A DNA stretch of 64,000 bases from Aeromonas salmonicida subsp. salmonicida (GCF_001643305.1 NZ_LSGW01000044.1:248001-312000), one strand, 5' to 3'. Positions 46,832 through 57,459 are shown, numbered from the stretch's first letter. Notes: generated by a model not told the origin, from the sequence alone. Translations and numbers: made by a program.

Positions 46832-49800
46832 CGAGCCATAGTCCAATTTCGCGTGTTATAGAGTTCATCAGCGCCTGTACTGTCTGGCTCAACTCGGTGA
46901 GTTCTTCCAGTTGTTTCAGTCGGGCCGCCGCTTCGAGTCGGGCAGCTTCCTCTGCCAATGGTAGCTGTCCTACCATGCGGGCAGCCCCCTTGATGCGGTG
47001 CGCAGTCTCTACCAGAGCATACGTATCCTGACGGGCCAATGCCTGCATCATGTCATCACTATCCTGGCGGTTGGAATCCAGATACTCCCGCGCCATGCTG
47101 CGGGCCACCGCCTCATCGCCAAACAGCGAGATCCAGCATGCCCCCAGATCCGCAGCGGGTTCGGCAGGCACAGGTATCACCTCGGCGACCGGTGCAACGA
47201 CCGGCAACCAGTCCTCCAGCATCTGGCGCAAGGTATCCAGGGTGTAAGGCTTGAACAGCATGTCGTTCATGCCGGCCTCCTGCATCTGCAGACTGGCTTC
47301 TTCTGACGTATCCGCCGTGACGCCAATGATGGGCGCCTGTTCCCCCTGCCCTCGCAGGGTCCGTGTCAGGGTATAGCCATCCATCACCGGCATGTGGCAA
47401 TCGGTGAGCAGCAAGGCAAAATCTTGCCCCTGCCAGGTGCGCAGCGCCTTCTCGCCATCATCCACCACCTCGGCATCCACCCCCAGAATGGCGAGCTGAC
47501 GGGCCAGCAGAGCACGGTTGATAGGATGATCATCGGCCACCAGCACGCGTCCTTGCAACTTGGCCGTATGGGCCTCGACCGGATTGATCGCTTTCTCTCC
47601 CAGCAGCTGATGGCAGGTTTCCAGCAACAGATCCGGATAGAGCGGAGATTGCCGGCATCCGATCCCATGCGGCCGCGCAGTGCCTCCAGCGGGGAGAGCA
47701 CTATGCCCTTGAGCGCGGATTGCTGTAAACGTGTCAGCCAATCGCTGCCCAGGGCCTGTTCCAGCCAGCCCTCCTCCGCGAACAGCAAGCCACTCAGTGG
47801 CTGTTGCCACTGCTGAGGCTCCAGACGATTCAGCCTGGCCCCCAGCCGCTGCATGGCAGACTGCAAGGCGGCATCCTCGCCAAACAGCCACCATTCCTGA
47901 CCCGCCAGCGCAGGTGCATCCCATCGACTCTCGGTCAACGGAAAGCTGAACGTCAGGCGGGTTCCCTGGCCGGGTTTGCTCTCAAGGGCCAGGCTGCCCC
48001 CCATTTTCTGCGCCAGCTGATGACAGATGGCCAGCCCCAGCCCTGTGCCGCCAAAGCGTCGATTTATGTCGGATTCCACCTGCTCGAATGGGGTAAACAG
48101 GCGATCCTGCTTCGCTTCGGCAATGCCGATACCGGTATCACTGACGGCGATGAGCAGTTGCTCGGCGCGATAACTGACCTGGATACGGATCTCCCCCCGC
48201 TCGGTGAACTTGACCGCATTGTTGAGCAGATTGGAGAGCACCTGTCCCACCCGCACAGCATCGATACGCGCCTGGTCCGGCACGTCTGGCGCCCAATCCA
48301 GTGTCACTTTGAGCCCCTTGCCATGGGCCAGGGTGGCATGACCACGGATCACGTCACAGATCACGGAGGCGAGACGGCAGGCTTGATAATGCAGTTGCAG
48401 CTGGCCCGCCTCTATCTTGGAAAAGTCGAGCACATCGTTGACCAGATAGAGCAGGTTGTTGGTCGAGGTGATGACGTTGCGCAGCATGTAACGCTGATCT
48501 TCATTCAATTCGCTCATCTGCAGCAGCTCCAGCATGCCGTGCATGCCGGAGATGGGGGTTCTGAGTTCGTGGCTCATGGTGGCGAGGAAACGGCTGCGCA
48601 CCTGCATCGCCTGCTCCGCATAGGCGCGCGCCTCCCTCAGCTCATGCTCCTGACGCTTGAGGGCAGTGATGTCCTGGATCACGCCGTTGAGGATCAGATT
48701 CCCCTCATCCTGCGGCACGAAACTGCCGCGCACCTGCAGGTAGCGATCCCCCTCAGGGCGCTCTACCTTTACCTCCAGGTCGAGCGGTGCCAGTGTCTCG
48801 GCGTGGTTGGCAACCTTGCTGACAAAATCCTGCAGCGCCTCTTCGGTAAAGCCGAACACCTCGCCCCCGGACTCCGCTGACAGCATCTCCTGCTGGCTGG
48901 CCCCCAGGATCTCGTTCGCCCCTTGCGAGGCATAGAGGAAGCGCCCCTGGCCCGGCCCCTGCCACAGGTACTGATATACGATACCCGGCATGCTGTCGGT
49001 GATCTGGGTGAGCCGGGTCTCCGCCTTGCGGGCCCGCGCCTCGGCTTCCTTGATACGGGTCACATCGGTGAGCACCGTCAGTACACCCAGCATATCGCCG
49101 CTCGGTGAGCGGTAGGGGCGCTTGGCATAGATGACGTGAAACAGGGTGCCATCCTGGCGGCGACTGTAACCAGCCCCTTCCAACTGCTTGCCGCTGTGCC
49201 ACACATCCTGCTCCTCTTTGAGCACCCGCTCACGCTCCTGGGGCGGCATGCCGTCAAGATCGATACACTCATCGCCCACGCAGGCACCAAGGAAAGCATC
49301 CCGATAAGCCTGGTTGCACAGCGTGATGCTCTGCTCCCGGTCACGCAGTGCCACCATGTTGGGCAGGGAGTTGAGCAGGGTCTGCACAAAGGTCAGCTGC
49401 TCGTTCAATTTGCGCTCGGCCAGCTGGCGCTGGACTATCTGGCGACGCAGCGTGCGGTTCCAGCCCATGAACAACAGCACGCAGAGCAGAAAGGCCCCCA
49501 TACCGAAAGAGGACCAGAGCAGCACTGTCGCCGGGTTGATGCCGGTCTGGATGGTGAGGGAGAGCCACTTCTGTTCCAGCCTCGACAACTCGTCAGGCCG
49601 GATGGAGAGCAAGACCTTGGTCAGGATCTGCTGCAACATGGGATCTTGCTGATGGGCCGCCATGGCGACGGGCACTCGCAACTCGTTGCCGGAGAAGACC
49701 ACCTGATAGCGGTTGTTGAATCCCTTCTGCAACGCCAGTTGCAGCGTTGTCATGCTCATCAGCACATAATCGACCTCATTCTGATCGAGCAGGGGCAACA

Positions 49801-51079
49801 GCCTGGTATCACTGCTGACCGTCACCGGATAGGCTCCCACCTCCTTGAGCACCAGTTCCTCCACAGAACCACCGACTATGCCTACCTTGTGCCCCTTGAG
49901 CTGATTGAGATCCTCAAGCTCAGCCACCCCCTGTCTGGCCGCGATCACTCTGTGGATGAAGGCGTATTCAGGGGTAAACAGAGAGAATTGGCGGCGCTCG
50001 GGCGTCGGTGTCATGGCCGGAATGAAATCCAGTTTGCGCGCCTGGAACAGCGCCTGGGTTTCGGTCCAGCTGCTAGTCGGTACCAGAGTAAACTTGAGAC
50101 CGGACCGGGTGCTCATCACCTTGAGCAGGTCGGCGATGAAACCCTTGAGCTGACCCGCACCGTCGATCTCGCTCACCGCTGGCCAGTCAGGTGCAACGCC
50201 AAACTTGAGCGTGGGATGCAAGGCCAGCCAATTCAGCTCGCTCTGGTTGAAGATAATCTGGCGAGGGCCATGAGCCAGTTCATAGTCGACTATGCCCCCC
50301 GTCTCCAGAATGCGGCGCCGATCCTCAAGGGGGATGTCGTTGAGCGCCAGCTCCAGCAGTTCCAGCAGTCCCTGATTATTGGGTCCCACTGCCATGGCCA
50401 GCGAGGTATCCGTCACCCAGTCCGGAGTGATCACTTTCAGGCCGGCCTGCTGCTGCAGGCGTTGCAAGCGAACCAGGGCAGGCAGATCGGCCAGATAGGC
50501 GTCTGCCAACCCCTTTTTCACCATGAAGACGGCCTCGTCGCTGCTGTCTGCCTGCGCCAGCTGGTCCATGCCCAGCTTCTCAAGGTCCTCACAGGAGTTG
50601 AATCCCTGTTCACACACCCAGCGTAATTGACGAGCCGCCGCCAGGGAGAGGGTATCGTTCCCCTTCGCCAACAGCACACCGCGGGGCAGACCCATGAGAT
50701 CCGAGGTAAACCGCATTTTCTGTTGCCGCGAGGCACTGGGGGTCACGCCGATCAGCATGTCGACCTCGCCATCAAGCAGAGCTTGCTGGGCACCAGCGTA
50801 GTAGGGATAGGTCTTGTAGCGCAGCGTCAGTCCAAGCCGACCTGCAACCAGAGAGGCAAAATCATCCAGCGGACCACTGACCCCCCCCCGGCTATTGGCA
50901 TAGACGTAAGGGGGCCAGGCCACAGAGGGCATGCCGACAACCAGATCGCTGCGCGAGGCGAGCCACAGGCGCTCAGACAGCCCCAGCCGGTCCTTGTCCA
51001 GACTGGTTTGCGCTAAAGCCACATGGCCCCAGCAGGCAAGCCAGCACAGCAGGAAGGCGCGATAGCAAAGACGCAACAT
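46812..51079 (-). pseudogene. BvgS-like hybrid sensor kinase with two periplasmic binding domains, frameshifted
   Basis: The start is ATG 51079 with GGAG upstream and a signal peptide (LRLCYRAFLLCWLACWGHVA). Two SBP_bac_3 Venus-flytrap domains follow (about 35-260 and 275-500), then one membrane helix (about 515-540), two PAS domains, and HisKA at about 830-890 (FLATMSHELRTPISGMHGM). HATPase follows with GIGIAEAKQD and GTGLGLAICHQL, then a receiver with LLLTDCHMPVMDG and an Hpt domain with VETAHRIKGAARM. The frame breaks at about 47644, between the ATPase and receiver domains. Adding one C to CC restores Gly-Asn-Leu-Pro-Leu-Tyr-Pro, giving about 1422 residues. As it stands, the kinase core would be made without its phosphorelay domains. 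Confidence 0.9.
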
Positions 51080-51168
51080 GGATAACTCCTGAACAGATCG
51101 GAGAGCGATAATAGGGATTTTGGCAAAATGTGCGAATGAAAATTCGTAACCAAACTCAAACGGATACA

Positions 51169-51225
51169 AAAATGGCAGGCCCAAGCCTGCCATTTTCCTG
51201 CAAGAAGGGGGCCAAGCCCCTTCTT
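51169..51225 (-). terminator. Two adjacent terminator hairpins after the 51227 gene
   Basis: On the minus strand AAGAAGGGG-CTTGGC-CCCCTTCTT (51202-51225) starts right after the stop codon. AAAATGGCAGGC-TTGG-GCCTGCCATTTT plus TTG (51166-51196) follows. Both loops contain CTTGG. They separate this gene from the hybrid kinase. Confidence 0.8.
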
Positions 51226-51226
51226 G

Positions 51227-51430
51227 TCAGGTTATTCGATTCCCAAGTCGGAAGCCGGTTTGATATTCCTGCTCACGGATGTGGGCGATCTGCACATTTT
51301 GCCCTTCCAGGCCGATATCTTTCAGCAAGGCAGGTGAGAGGTGCAGGTAGCTGATGCGGCGCTCCAGCCGGGTGATCCGTTTCTGAACCAGGGATTCGAC
51401 AGTGCGCAGCAGAGCCAGTTCGATAGACAT
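51227..51430 (-). CDS. Small basic protein, DUF1127-like
   Basis: A 67-residue protein. The N-terminal helix (ELALLRTVESLVQKRITRLE) leads into RRISYLHLSPALLKDIGLEG, which resembles the DUF1127 (YjiS-like) pattern of an Arg-rich helix followed by Leu-Asp-Ile-Gly-Leu. Small DUF1127 proteins bind RNA or act in phosphate and stress responses in some bacteria; nothing more specific can be said. CTGGAG precedes ATG 51430. The 5' leader has several stable hairpins, and two terminators follow the stop, so this is an independent and probably well-expressed unit. Confidence 0.65.
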   Translation of the reverse strand: MSIELALLRTVESLVQKRITRLERRISYLHLSPALLKDIGLEGQNVQIAHIREQEYQTGFRLGNRIT

Positions 51431-51752
51431 GATATTCTCCAGTTGAACGTGCGGTTCTCCCGGAGAGAAGAGATCACCCTGCGGGACAACCGCGGGTGAT
51501 AAAAAGACAGGGGTTACCTGTTTCCTCCACGCGGTAAAAAAAGAGCACGAGTCTTCGCGCTGCCAATGCAGCGATCGGACGCAACGTTTAGCATTGAATG
51601 TTGCATATTCGTCTCCTTACCAAGTGAAAGTTGAACAAGTTGCCACAGTCTAAAAAAAGACCGAATTTTATACAATAACCTCACCCCCATATGGGTGGTG
51701 GGTCATCTATCAATGCCTGCGCGCGTTCATTCCTGCCCTTCTCGCGGGCGTA
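51431..51752. other. Structured leader region of the DUF1127-like gene
   Basis: The 322 bases contain ATCACCC paired with GGGTGAT extended by GCGG/CCGC (51473-51500), CGCTGC-CAAT-GCAGCG (51558-51573), a TTCTC/GGAGAA hairpin next to the ribosome site (about 51455-51470), and a perfect CCCATATGGG palindrome (51686-51695). AT-rich sequence around 51650-51675 (TATAAA on the minus strand) may hold the promoter. No further gene is visible. Confidence 0.4.
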
Positions 51753-53117
51753 TCAGATCCCGGACAGCAAGCGGAACTCTTCCAGCGCATAGGTATCCGT
51801 CATGCCGCTGACATAGTCGAGCAGCAGCCGCACCCTGTAGTACCACTCCTGCTCTGCACCGCTGTCGAAACGGGGATCCCTGCTGGCCACGGCCAGCCGG
51901 TATGCCTTGAGATGACGGGCCGACAAGCGGTGAAACAGGCGACGGGCGAAGAAGAGCTCGCTGCCCCCCTGCCCGGCCAGCAGACGCTCGAATTGACTGG
52001 CGGGCAATGCCAGCAGGCAGGCATAGGTAGAGAGCACACCGCGCAAGGCAGCATAGCCTTCGAGCTCCAGCGCCTCGACCTCGGGGCGCATGAAAACCTG
52101 CTCGCGAGCCACCTGCTTGAGGGTGTCGAGCACCATGGCCGCCGGAGCCTGACCGTGCAGCAGCGCCTGGGGATAGGCACCGCTCAGTATGATCTCGTGC
52201 TCGCTCACATAGGTGTGGGCGGCCAGCGCGATCAAGTCGTGAGTCAGATGCTGGCGAAAATGGGGGAAGAAGCCTCTGTCCGAGGCGGTGGCATCCGCCA
52301 GCAGTACGGCCATGTAGCTGCCTGCATCGGCCAGACGCAGCGCCTGTTGCAGCTCGCTCAGGCTGAGAATGCGTCTGTCCACCGCATCTTCGAGATCGGC
52401 GATGCAGTAAGAGATGTCGTCAGCCGCCTCCATGATGTAGACCAGCGGGTGGCGGCAACCGGGTGCCAGCCCCAGGCTCTGGCTCAGGGAACGGTAGAGG
52501 GGTTGCTCACTGAAGAAGATGCCCCGCTTGCTGGTCCAGCCGTGATGCTGGCCGTAATGAAGTCCCGGTTGGGGTTGTTGCGGATACTTGCACAGGGCGG
52601 CCAGCTGCCCCAGGGTCAGGTTCAGCTCATGCAGACTGTGCACCAACCGCAGGCTCTGGGCATTGCCGTCAAACACCAGCAGATCCTGGCGCAGCTCAGC
52701 CCACTGCGGGCTGGGCGCCTGGCCAAGGGCTGCAGCGAACAGGGTATCCAGTTCCTGTGTCAGCCACTGGCTCATCACCTGTTCGCCAAAATGGCCGAAC
52801 GGCGGGTTGCCGACATCGTGCAGCAGGCAGGACATCTCCACCAGATTGATGAAGGCCCCCTCGCACACCGCACCCGCAGGCAGCGCCGCCAGAATTCGGC
52901 GGCTGATCTGGCGGCCTGTCTCCTGCACCTCCAGCGAATGGGTCAGACGGCTGCGTACCGAGGCCTTCACATCGAGCGGGAAAACCTGGGTCTTCTGTTG
53001 CAGCCGGCGCACAGGTGCCGCCTGTACGATGCGGGCACGATCCAGCTCGGTCGCCTCAAGCAACTCTTCCTCACCCCAGGGGTGACTGCGCAGTGACGGG
53101 ATCAGGCGCTGATACAT
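51753..53117 (-). CDS. dgt: dGTP triphosphohydrolase
   Basis: HD-domain enzyme that removes triphosphate from dGTP. The HD metal site is clear: SRLTHSLEVQ with the His, then LLHDVGNPPFGHFGE with His-Asp, and a later Asp in YIMEAADDISYCIADLEDAV. The N-terminal RRLQQKTQVFPLD is as in E. coli Dgt. The product has 454 residues from ATG 53117, chosen because AAGGAG is then nine bases away; the ATG at 53126 directly abuts that site, and 53150 lacks one. It lies 55 bases after arcB on the same strand. Confidence 0.93.
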   Translation of the reverse strand: MYQRLIPSLRSHPWGEEELLEATELDRARIVQAAPVRRLQQKTQVFPLDVKASVRSRLTHSLEVQETGRQISRRILAALPAGAVCEGAFINLVEMSCLLHDVGNPPFGHFGEQVMSQWLTQELDTLFAAALGQAPSPQWAELRQDLLVFDGNAQSLRLVHSLHELNLTLGQLAALCKYPQQPQPGLHYGQHHGWTSKRGIFFSEQPLYRSLSQSLGLAPGCRHPLVYIMEAADDISYCIADLEDAVDRRILSLSELQQALRLADAGSYMAVLLADATASDRGFFPHFRQHLTHDLIALAAHTYVSEHEIILSGAYPQALLHGQAPAAMVLDTLKQVAREQVFMRPEVEALELEGYAALRGVLSTYACLLALPASQFERLLAGQGGSELFFARRLFHRLSARHLKAYRLAVASRDPRFDSGAEQEWYYRVRLLLDYVSGMTDTYALEEFRLLSGI

Positions 53118-53172
53118 CTTGTTCATCTCCTTCTGTGCCTGAAGCGGCAACGTAATGAGGCGGCAGACAGGC

Positions 53173-55485
53173 TCAGGAGAGCAGCCAGCGCTTCAGCCGG
53201 GCTATGTCACCCGGGCACTCGCGGCGCAGCGACTCTATCCAGTCCTCCACGTTCTCCCACCAGGCGGGGTGATCCGGGCTCTGGATCAGCTGGGCCAGCT
53301 GTTGCAGCCGGCGCAGACCGATGGAACCGGCCGCTCCCTTGATCTTGTGCGCCTCTTCCACCACGCCTGCCTGATCCTTGGCAATCATGTTGGAGTCGAG
53401 CACAGCCATATAGTCCGGCATCATCTTCTCGAACAGTTCGACGCTGGAGAGCAGCACCGGCTTGCCCACTGTATCGGCGTAATCAGTAAGAAAGGCCAGG
53501 TCCAGCAGCGCATCCTGATTGCCTGCATCAGCTTGCTCGTCGGCCTCATCGTCGGCCAGATCCGCAAACAGGTGACCAATCACTTCGCGCACCGCCCGGG
53601 AGCCCAGCGGCTTGCTGATCACATCCTGCAGGCCGCGATCCCGATAATACTGGCGATCGCCGGTGGCATTGGCAGTGAGCGCCACCATGGGCGGCAAACT
53701 GTCGCCGTAGCGCGCCAGCAACTGGGCCGCCACATCGAAGCCGGTCATGTCCGGCAGCTGAATGTCGAGCAGGATCAGGTCAAAGTCATCGGGATTGGCC
53801 ATGGCCAGCGCCTGGGCGCCGTCCCGGGCCACCTTGACCTCATGCCCCAACTTGTTGAGCAGGGCGCAGGCCACTGTCACATTCAGCTCCACGTCTTCCA
53901 CCAGCAGGATATCGAGGGTCGGCATCTCCTGCTCGGAGGTAGCCACCTGAGGTTCGACGCAATCCACTTCCAGCTCGGCGGTGAAGCAGGAACCTTCACC
54001 CGGGTCGCTGTCCACATAGAGCTGACCGCCCATGGCCTGCACCAGCTGGCGGGAGACGGCCAGACCAATGCCGGTGCCGGTGGCGTGCTTCTTGCCTTGC
54101 ACCTGATAGTACATGGCAAAAATTTTCTCCTGCTGGGCGCGAGGTATGCCGACACCGGTATCCTCCACCTCGAAGTGCAATGCCAACTTGCCCGGCACAT
54201 CGGCCGCGTGGGAGAGGCAACGTACCGTCACGCCGCCCTCATCGGTAAATTTGACCGCATTGCCCACCAGATTCCACAGCACCTGGCGCAGGCGGGTGCC
54301 ATCGGCCATCACGAACTGCGGCATGTCGCCATCCCGATCGAAATGCAGATAGAGCCCCTTCTGCTCCGCCTGGATGCGCGACAGCGTCTCCAGCTCGTCC
54401 AGGAAGGCGGGCAGGTCGATGGGGGTCGGCGCTATCTCCAACCGGCGCCGGTCCAGCTTGTCCAGATCTATGATGTCATTGAAGATATTGCCCAGGGTCA
54501 CGGCACTCAGGTGGATGGTCTTGAGCTGCTGATGCTGCCGGGGGTCGAGGGGAGTATCCATCAGCATGCGACTGAGGCCCACTATGCCGTTGAGCGGAGT
54601 GCGCAGCTCATGGCTGATGGTGGAGATGAAAGTGGTCTTGTCGCGGCTCGCCTTCTCCAGCTTGTCCTGATATTGCTTGCGCTCTGTGATGTCGCGGCCA
54701 AAACCGAGCAGGCCGAGCCGTTTGCCAAAGCGATCGAAGAAAGGCACCTTGCGCAGCTCGAAGTAGGCCTTGCGACCATCCGGGTATTCCAGCCACTGCT
54801 CATAGGTGAGCGGCTCGTTACTGGTAAAGACCTGTTTGTCGGTCTCCACCACCTTGTTGGCAATCTCCTGCTTGTAGACATCGAACGGGGTCAGCCCGAT
54901 GAGCTCGGCCTCCACACGGCCGGTCAGCTCCTCCATGGCGCGATTGCAGCCGGAGAACTGCTCGTCTTCATTGCGGTAGTAGACCAGATCGGGGGAGCAG
55001 TCGATGAAGGAGCGCAGCAAGGCGGTACGCTCGCCCAGGTGCAACTGGGCTTTTTCGCGCTGGAACACCTCGTTCTCCAGATCCTCGATCGCTTGCTGAC
55101 GCAGTGTCTCGGCCCGATTGGTTTCGGCAATCTGGGCGTTGAGGCGGCTGATGTTCTCCTGCAGCTGGCTGTTGAGTTCCAGATCCCGTTCGCGCATGTC
55201 TTGCAGCTTGCGCACCATGCGGGTCAGTCGCTGGCGGGAATCCTCCAGCTGATCCACGACGATGGAGAGAAAATAGACGGCCCAGGGGGTCACCAGCAGG
55301 CCGAAGAAGACGGAGCGCACCAGGTCGACTATGTCCACGGTGCCGCGCAGAAACAGGGTTACCCCCATCTGGATGGAGACGGCCAGCACTATGATGCCCG
55401 TCGCCAGGAACATGCTGAAGCGCACCAGACCCAGCTTGGTCATCAGATCGACGTAATATTGCGCCCAGGATTTGATTTGTTTCAT
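53173..55485 (-). CDS. arcB: ArcB, anoxic redox sensor kinase
   Basis: Tripartite hybrid kinase that senses quinone redox state and controls ArcA. Two N-terminal membrane helices (about 22-45 and 55-78) with a very short periplasmic loop are typical. A coiled coil and PAS domain (about 150-270) follow. Then come HisKA with FISTISHELRTPLNGIVGLS, HATPase with GTGIGLAVSRQLVQAMGG, a receiver with LILLDIQLPDMTGFD, and Hpt with VEEAHKIKGAAGSIGL. The 770 residues match E. coli (778). The full phosphorelay is intact, unlike the neighbouring hybrid kinase. dgt follows downstream. Confidence 0.96.
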   Translation of the reverse strand: MKQIKSWAQYYVDLMTKLGLVRFSMFLATGIIVLAVSIQMGVTLFLRGTVDIVDLVRSVFFGLLVTPWAVYFLSIVVDQLEDSRQRLTRMVRKLQDMRERDLELNSQLQENISRLNAQIAETNRAETLRQQAIEDLENEVFQREKAQLHLGERTALLRSFIDCSPDLVYYRNEDEQFSGCNRAMEELTGRVEAELIGLTPFDVYKQEIANKVVETDKQVFTSNEPLTYEQWLEYPDGRKAYFELRKVPFFDRFGKRLGLLGFGRDITERKQYQDKLEKASRDKTTFISTISHELRTPLNGIVGLSRMLMDTPLDPRQHQQLKTIHLSAVTLGNIFNDIIDLDKLDRRRLEIAPTPIDLPAFLDELETLSRIQAEQKGLYLHFDRDGDMPQFVMADGTRLRQVLWNLVGNAVKFTDEGGVTVRCLSHAADVPGKLALHFEVEDTGVGIPRAQQEKIFAMYYQVQGKKHATGTGIGLAVSRQLVQAMGGQLYVDSDPGEGSCFTAELEVDCVEPQVATSEQEMPTLDILLVEDVELNVTVACALLNKLGHEVKVARDGAQALAMANPDDFDLILLDIQLPDMTGFDVAAQLLARYGDSLPPMVALTANATGDRQYYRDRGLQDVISKPLGSRAVREVIGHLFADLADDEADEQADAGNQDALLDLAFLTDYADTVGKPVLLSSVELFEKMMPDYMAVLDSNMIAKDQAGVVEEAHKIKGAAGSIGLRRLQQLAQLIQSPDHPAWWENVEDWIESLRRECPGDIARLKRWLLS

Positions 55486-55692
55486 CTTGTTGTTTTCTCC
55501 CCGATATTCGCCGAACAGAATACCAGCACGGAGCGCCGAACTCTTGTGCCGTCACGCTATTAATTATTGATTAACGCCATCTGCCAACTGGGATAGCATG
55601 CGTTGGTGGACTCAGTCAGCCGCAGTTCAGCTTGCTGTCCTATCATCCCGAGCCATTTCATCCAACAGCTTGTTATTTCAGGAGTCTTACCG

Positions 55693-56691
55693 ATGCGCAC
55701 TCTCACCCTGCTGAGTCTTGGCCTGCTGGCAGCCAATGCCGCCCACGCCGATCTGGGGGAGATCCCCAAGCAGTCCGGCTGGTCCGGTTTCCTGCTCGGC
55801 GGGGTCAACGCCGTCAGCTACAAGTCCAACTTCTATGCGGGCGATGACAGCAACAGCCGCATCAATGACCTCGGCTCTCCCGACAGTGAAAGCGGTCTGA
55901 CTCCCCTCATCAACGCCGACATCCGTTACACCTTTGCCGACACCCGTACCCAGGTGTTTCTCGGCAACCTGATCCAGGATGCGATCCGCTTCGACTTCAC
56001 CCAGCAGCTGGGTCTGCGTCAGGAGATGGGCGACAAGGGAATCGTCGCCACCTCCCTGGTGTTCAACGCCATGCCGGTCGAGCTGTGGAGCGATCCCTTC
56101 GCCACCAATGTGGATCGCAGCTCCACCGATGTGAAATCAAAAGGGGTTCGCTTCACCTGGGACAAGATCTGGGGCAGCAACTTCCACGGCAGCCTCACCA
56201 GCCGGGAAGTGGATCTGGATGAAGAGCGCAGCGGGCAGCAGTATGACCTGACCCACGGCACCCACTATGCCTCCATGCTGGATCGCAACGGCAAGGTGCA
56301 CGACATGGAGATCTCCTATCAGTGGCATTTTGGCGGCAACCAGCTGCTGGAGCCCGCGATCCTGTACAAGCAAGCCAGGCTTGATGGCAGCACCGAGAGC
56401 TTCAAGAACACGGGTCTGCAGCTGACCTACGCCAAGCGTGGCCCCCAGTGGTCCATCGTCAGCAACGTCTATGCCGGCAAGCGCAACTATGACGAGGCGA
56501 ATCCCATCTTCGGCCAGAGCGCCGATGCAAACGAGTTTGCCATCAACGGTACCTTCTTCTGGCACAGTCTGTTCGGCGTCAAGGATCTCGCCGCCACCTT
56601 TACCGCGGCCTACTCCACCGCCAACTCCGACATCAGCTTCTACGACAGTCAGGCCACCCGCGTCAGCACCGGCCTGCTCTACAACTTCTAA
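55693..56691 (+). CDS. DUF2860-family outer-membrane protein
   Basis: A 332-residue protein with a signal peptide (MRTLTLLSLGLLAANAAHA) and a C-terminal Phe in STGLLYNF, the usual beta-barrel signature. Amphipathic strands occur throughout, for example VSYKSNFYAGD, DIRYTFADTRTQVFLGN, and WSDPFATNVDRSSTDVKSKG with EVDLDEERSG, which recall Vibrio proteins grouped as DUF2860. Function unknown; a porin or nucleoside-channel role is only a guess. The start is ATG 55693, about eight bases after CAGGAG (55679-55684). It is divergent from arcB. Confidence 0.75.
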   Translation: MRTLTLLSLGLLAANAAHADLGEIPKQSGWSGFLLGGVNAVSYKSNFYAGDDSNSRINDLGSPDSESGLTPLINADIRYTFADTRTQVFLGNLIQDAIRFDFTQQLGLRQEMGDKGIVATSLVFNAMPVELWSDPFATNVDRSSTDVKSKGVRFTWDKIWGSNFHGSLTSREVDLDEERSGQQYDLTHGTHYASMLDRNGKVHDMEISYQWHFGGNQLLEPAILYKQARLDGSTESFKNTGLQLTYAKRGPQWSIVSNVYAGKRNYDEANPIFGQSADANEFAINGTFFWHSLFGVKDLAATFTAAYSTANSDISFYDSQATRVSTGLLYNF

Positions 56692-56712
56692 ACCGGTCCA
56701 TTCCAGCAACAA

Positions 56713-56742
56713 CAAGGCCACCCCATGGGGTGGCCTTGGCAT
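56713..56742 (+). terminator. Possible terminator after the DUF2860 gene
   Basis: AAGGCCACCCC-AT-GGGGTGGCCTT stem 21 bases after the stop, but the tail (GGCATTTG) is poor in Ts. Confidence 0.5.
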
Positions 56743-56760
56743 TTGTGCGCGTGGCTGACG

Positions 56761-57459
56761 TCAGATACCGAGCGAATCGAGCAGATCGTCGTGCTCATTG
56801 GCCACCTTGGCGGCAACCGGCGTTGGCTTGGATGCCGCCAGCTTGGTCTGGGCGATCAGCGCATCCGGATCCAGCTCCTCTTCGTCCATGCCATCACTGT
56901 GAATGCGGATGAACTCTGTCCTGTCCATCGCCAGCTCCAGATAGAAGATGTTGTTGCGGGAGGTGAAGAAGGTAACCCGCCGCGCTTCCGGGTTGTCGAG
57001 GTTGGTGTCGACGCTCAGCATCACCTGTTTGTTCAGCGCCAGCATTTTCGGCTGGTTCTGGGTAATGTGAGTCTGCAGATCCCGGCCCACCTTGACGGTG
57101 AAACTGCCGACGATCTGGTTCATCAACTCGCCCATGACGTTGCTCACCTCGTCCGAAGTGTGGGAGATGGCGAGATCTTCCTTGGAGAGGCCCATGCTGA
57201 GCATGTAGCTTTCGTACAGCTCCATGGCCGCAGAGGCGGAGAAGTTGATCACGACCAGGCCGGAGAAACCACCGTCGAACAACACGAAACAGCCGATATC
57301 CGGCTTGAGACAGGTCTTGCTGATGCGCTGCACCATGCCGGAGAAACGCACCTGACTCTGGGTCGCCGCACTCAATACCCCCGTGACCGAATGGCACAGA
57401 CTCAGCAACACATCCTCTGTGGTCAATACGGCGTCGTTGTCGGCTCTTGTCACTATCAT
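56761..57459 (-). CDS. DUF3334-like protein with CheX/CheC-type core
   Basis: A 232-residue cytoplasmic protein. The segment EVSNVMGELMNQIVGSFTVK resembles the CheC/CheX helix that carries phosphatase residues (Glu and Asn spaced three apart), and the flanks fit a CheX-like alpha/beta fold. I recall such proteins from Vibrio and Shewanella as DUF3334. A role in removing phosphate from CheY-like receivers is plausible but unproven. The C-terminal 35 residues are an acidic, low-complexity tail (MDEEELDPDALIAQ). Confidence 0.7.
   Translation of the reverse strand: MIVTRADNDAVLTTEDVLLSLCHSVTGVLSAATQSQVRFSGMVQRISKTCLKPDIGCFVLFDGGFSGLVVINFSASAAMELYESYMLSMGLSKEDLAISHTSDEVSNVMGELMNQIVGSFTVKVGRDLQTHITQNQPKMLALNKQVMLSVDTNLDNPEARRVTFFTSRNNIFYLELAMDRTEFIRIHSDGMDEEELDPDALIAQTKLAASKPTPVAAKVANEHDDLLDSLGI

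Noticed and set aside
53155-55563. 802-codon open frame on the plus strand over arcB
   Set aside because: It is a mirror of arcB codon structure, with His/Gln-rich composition and no domain.
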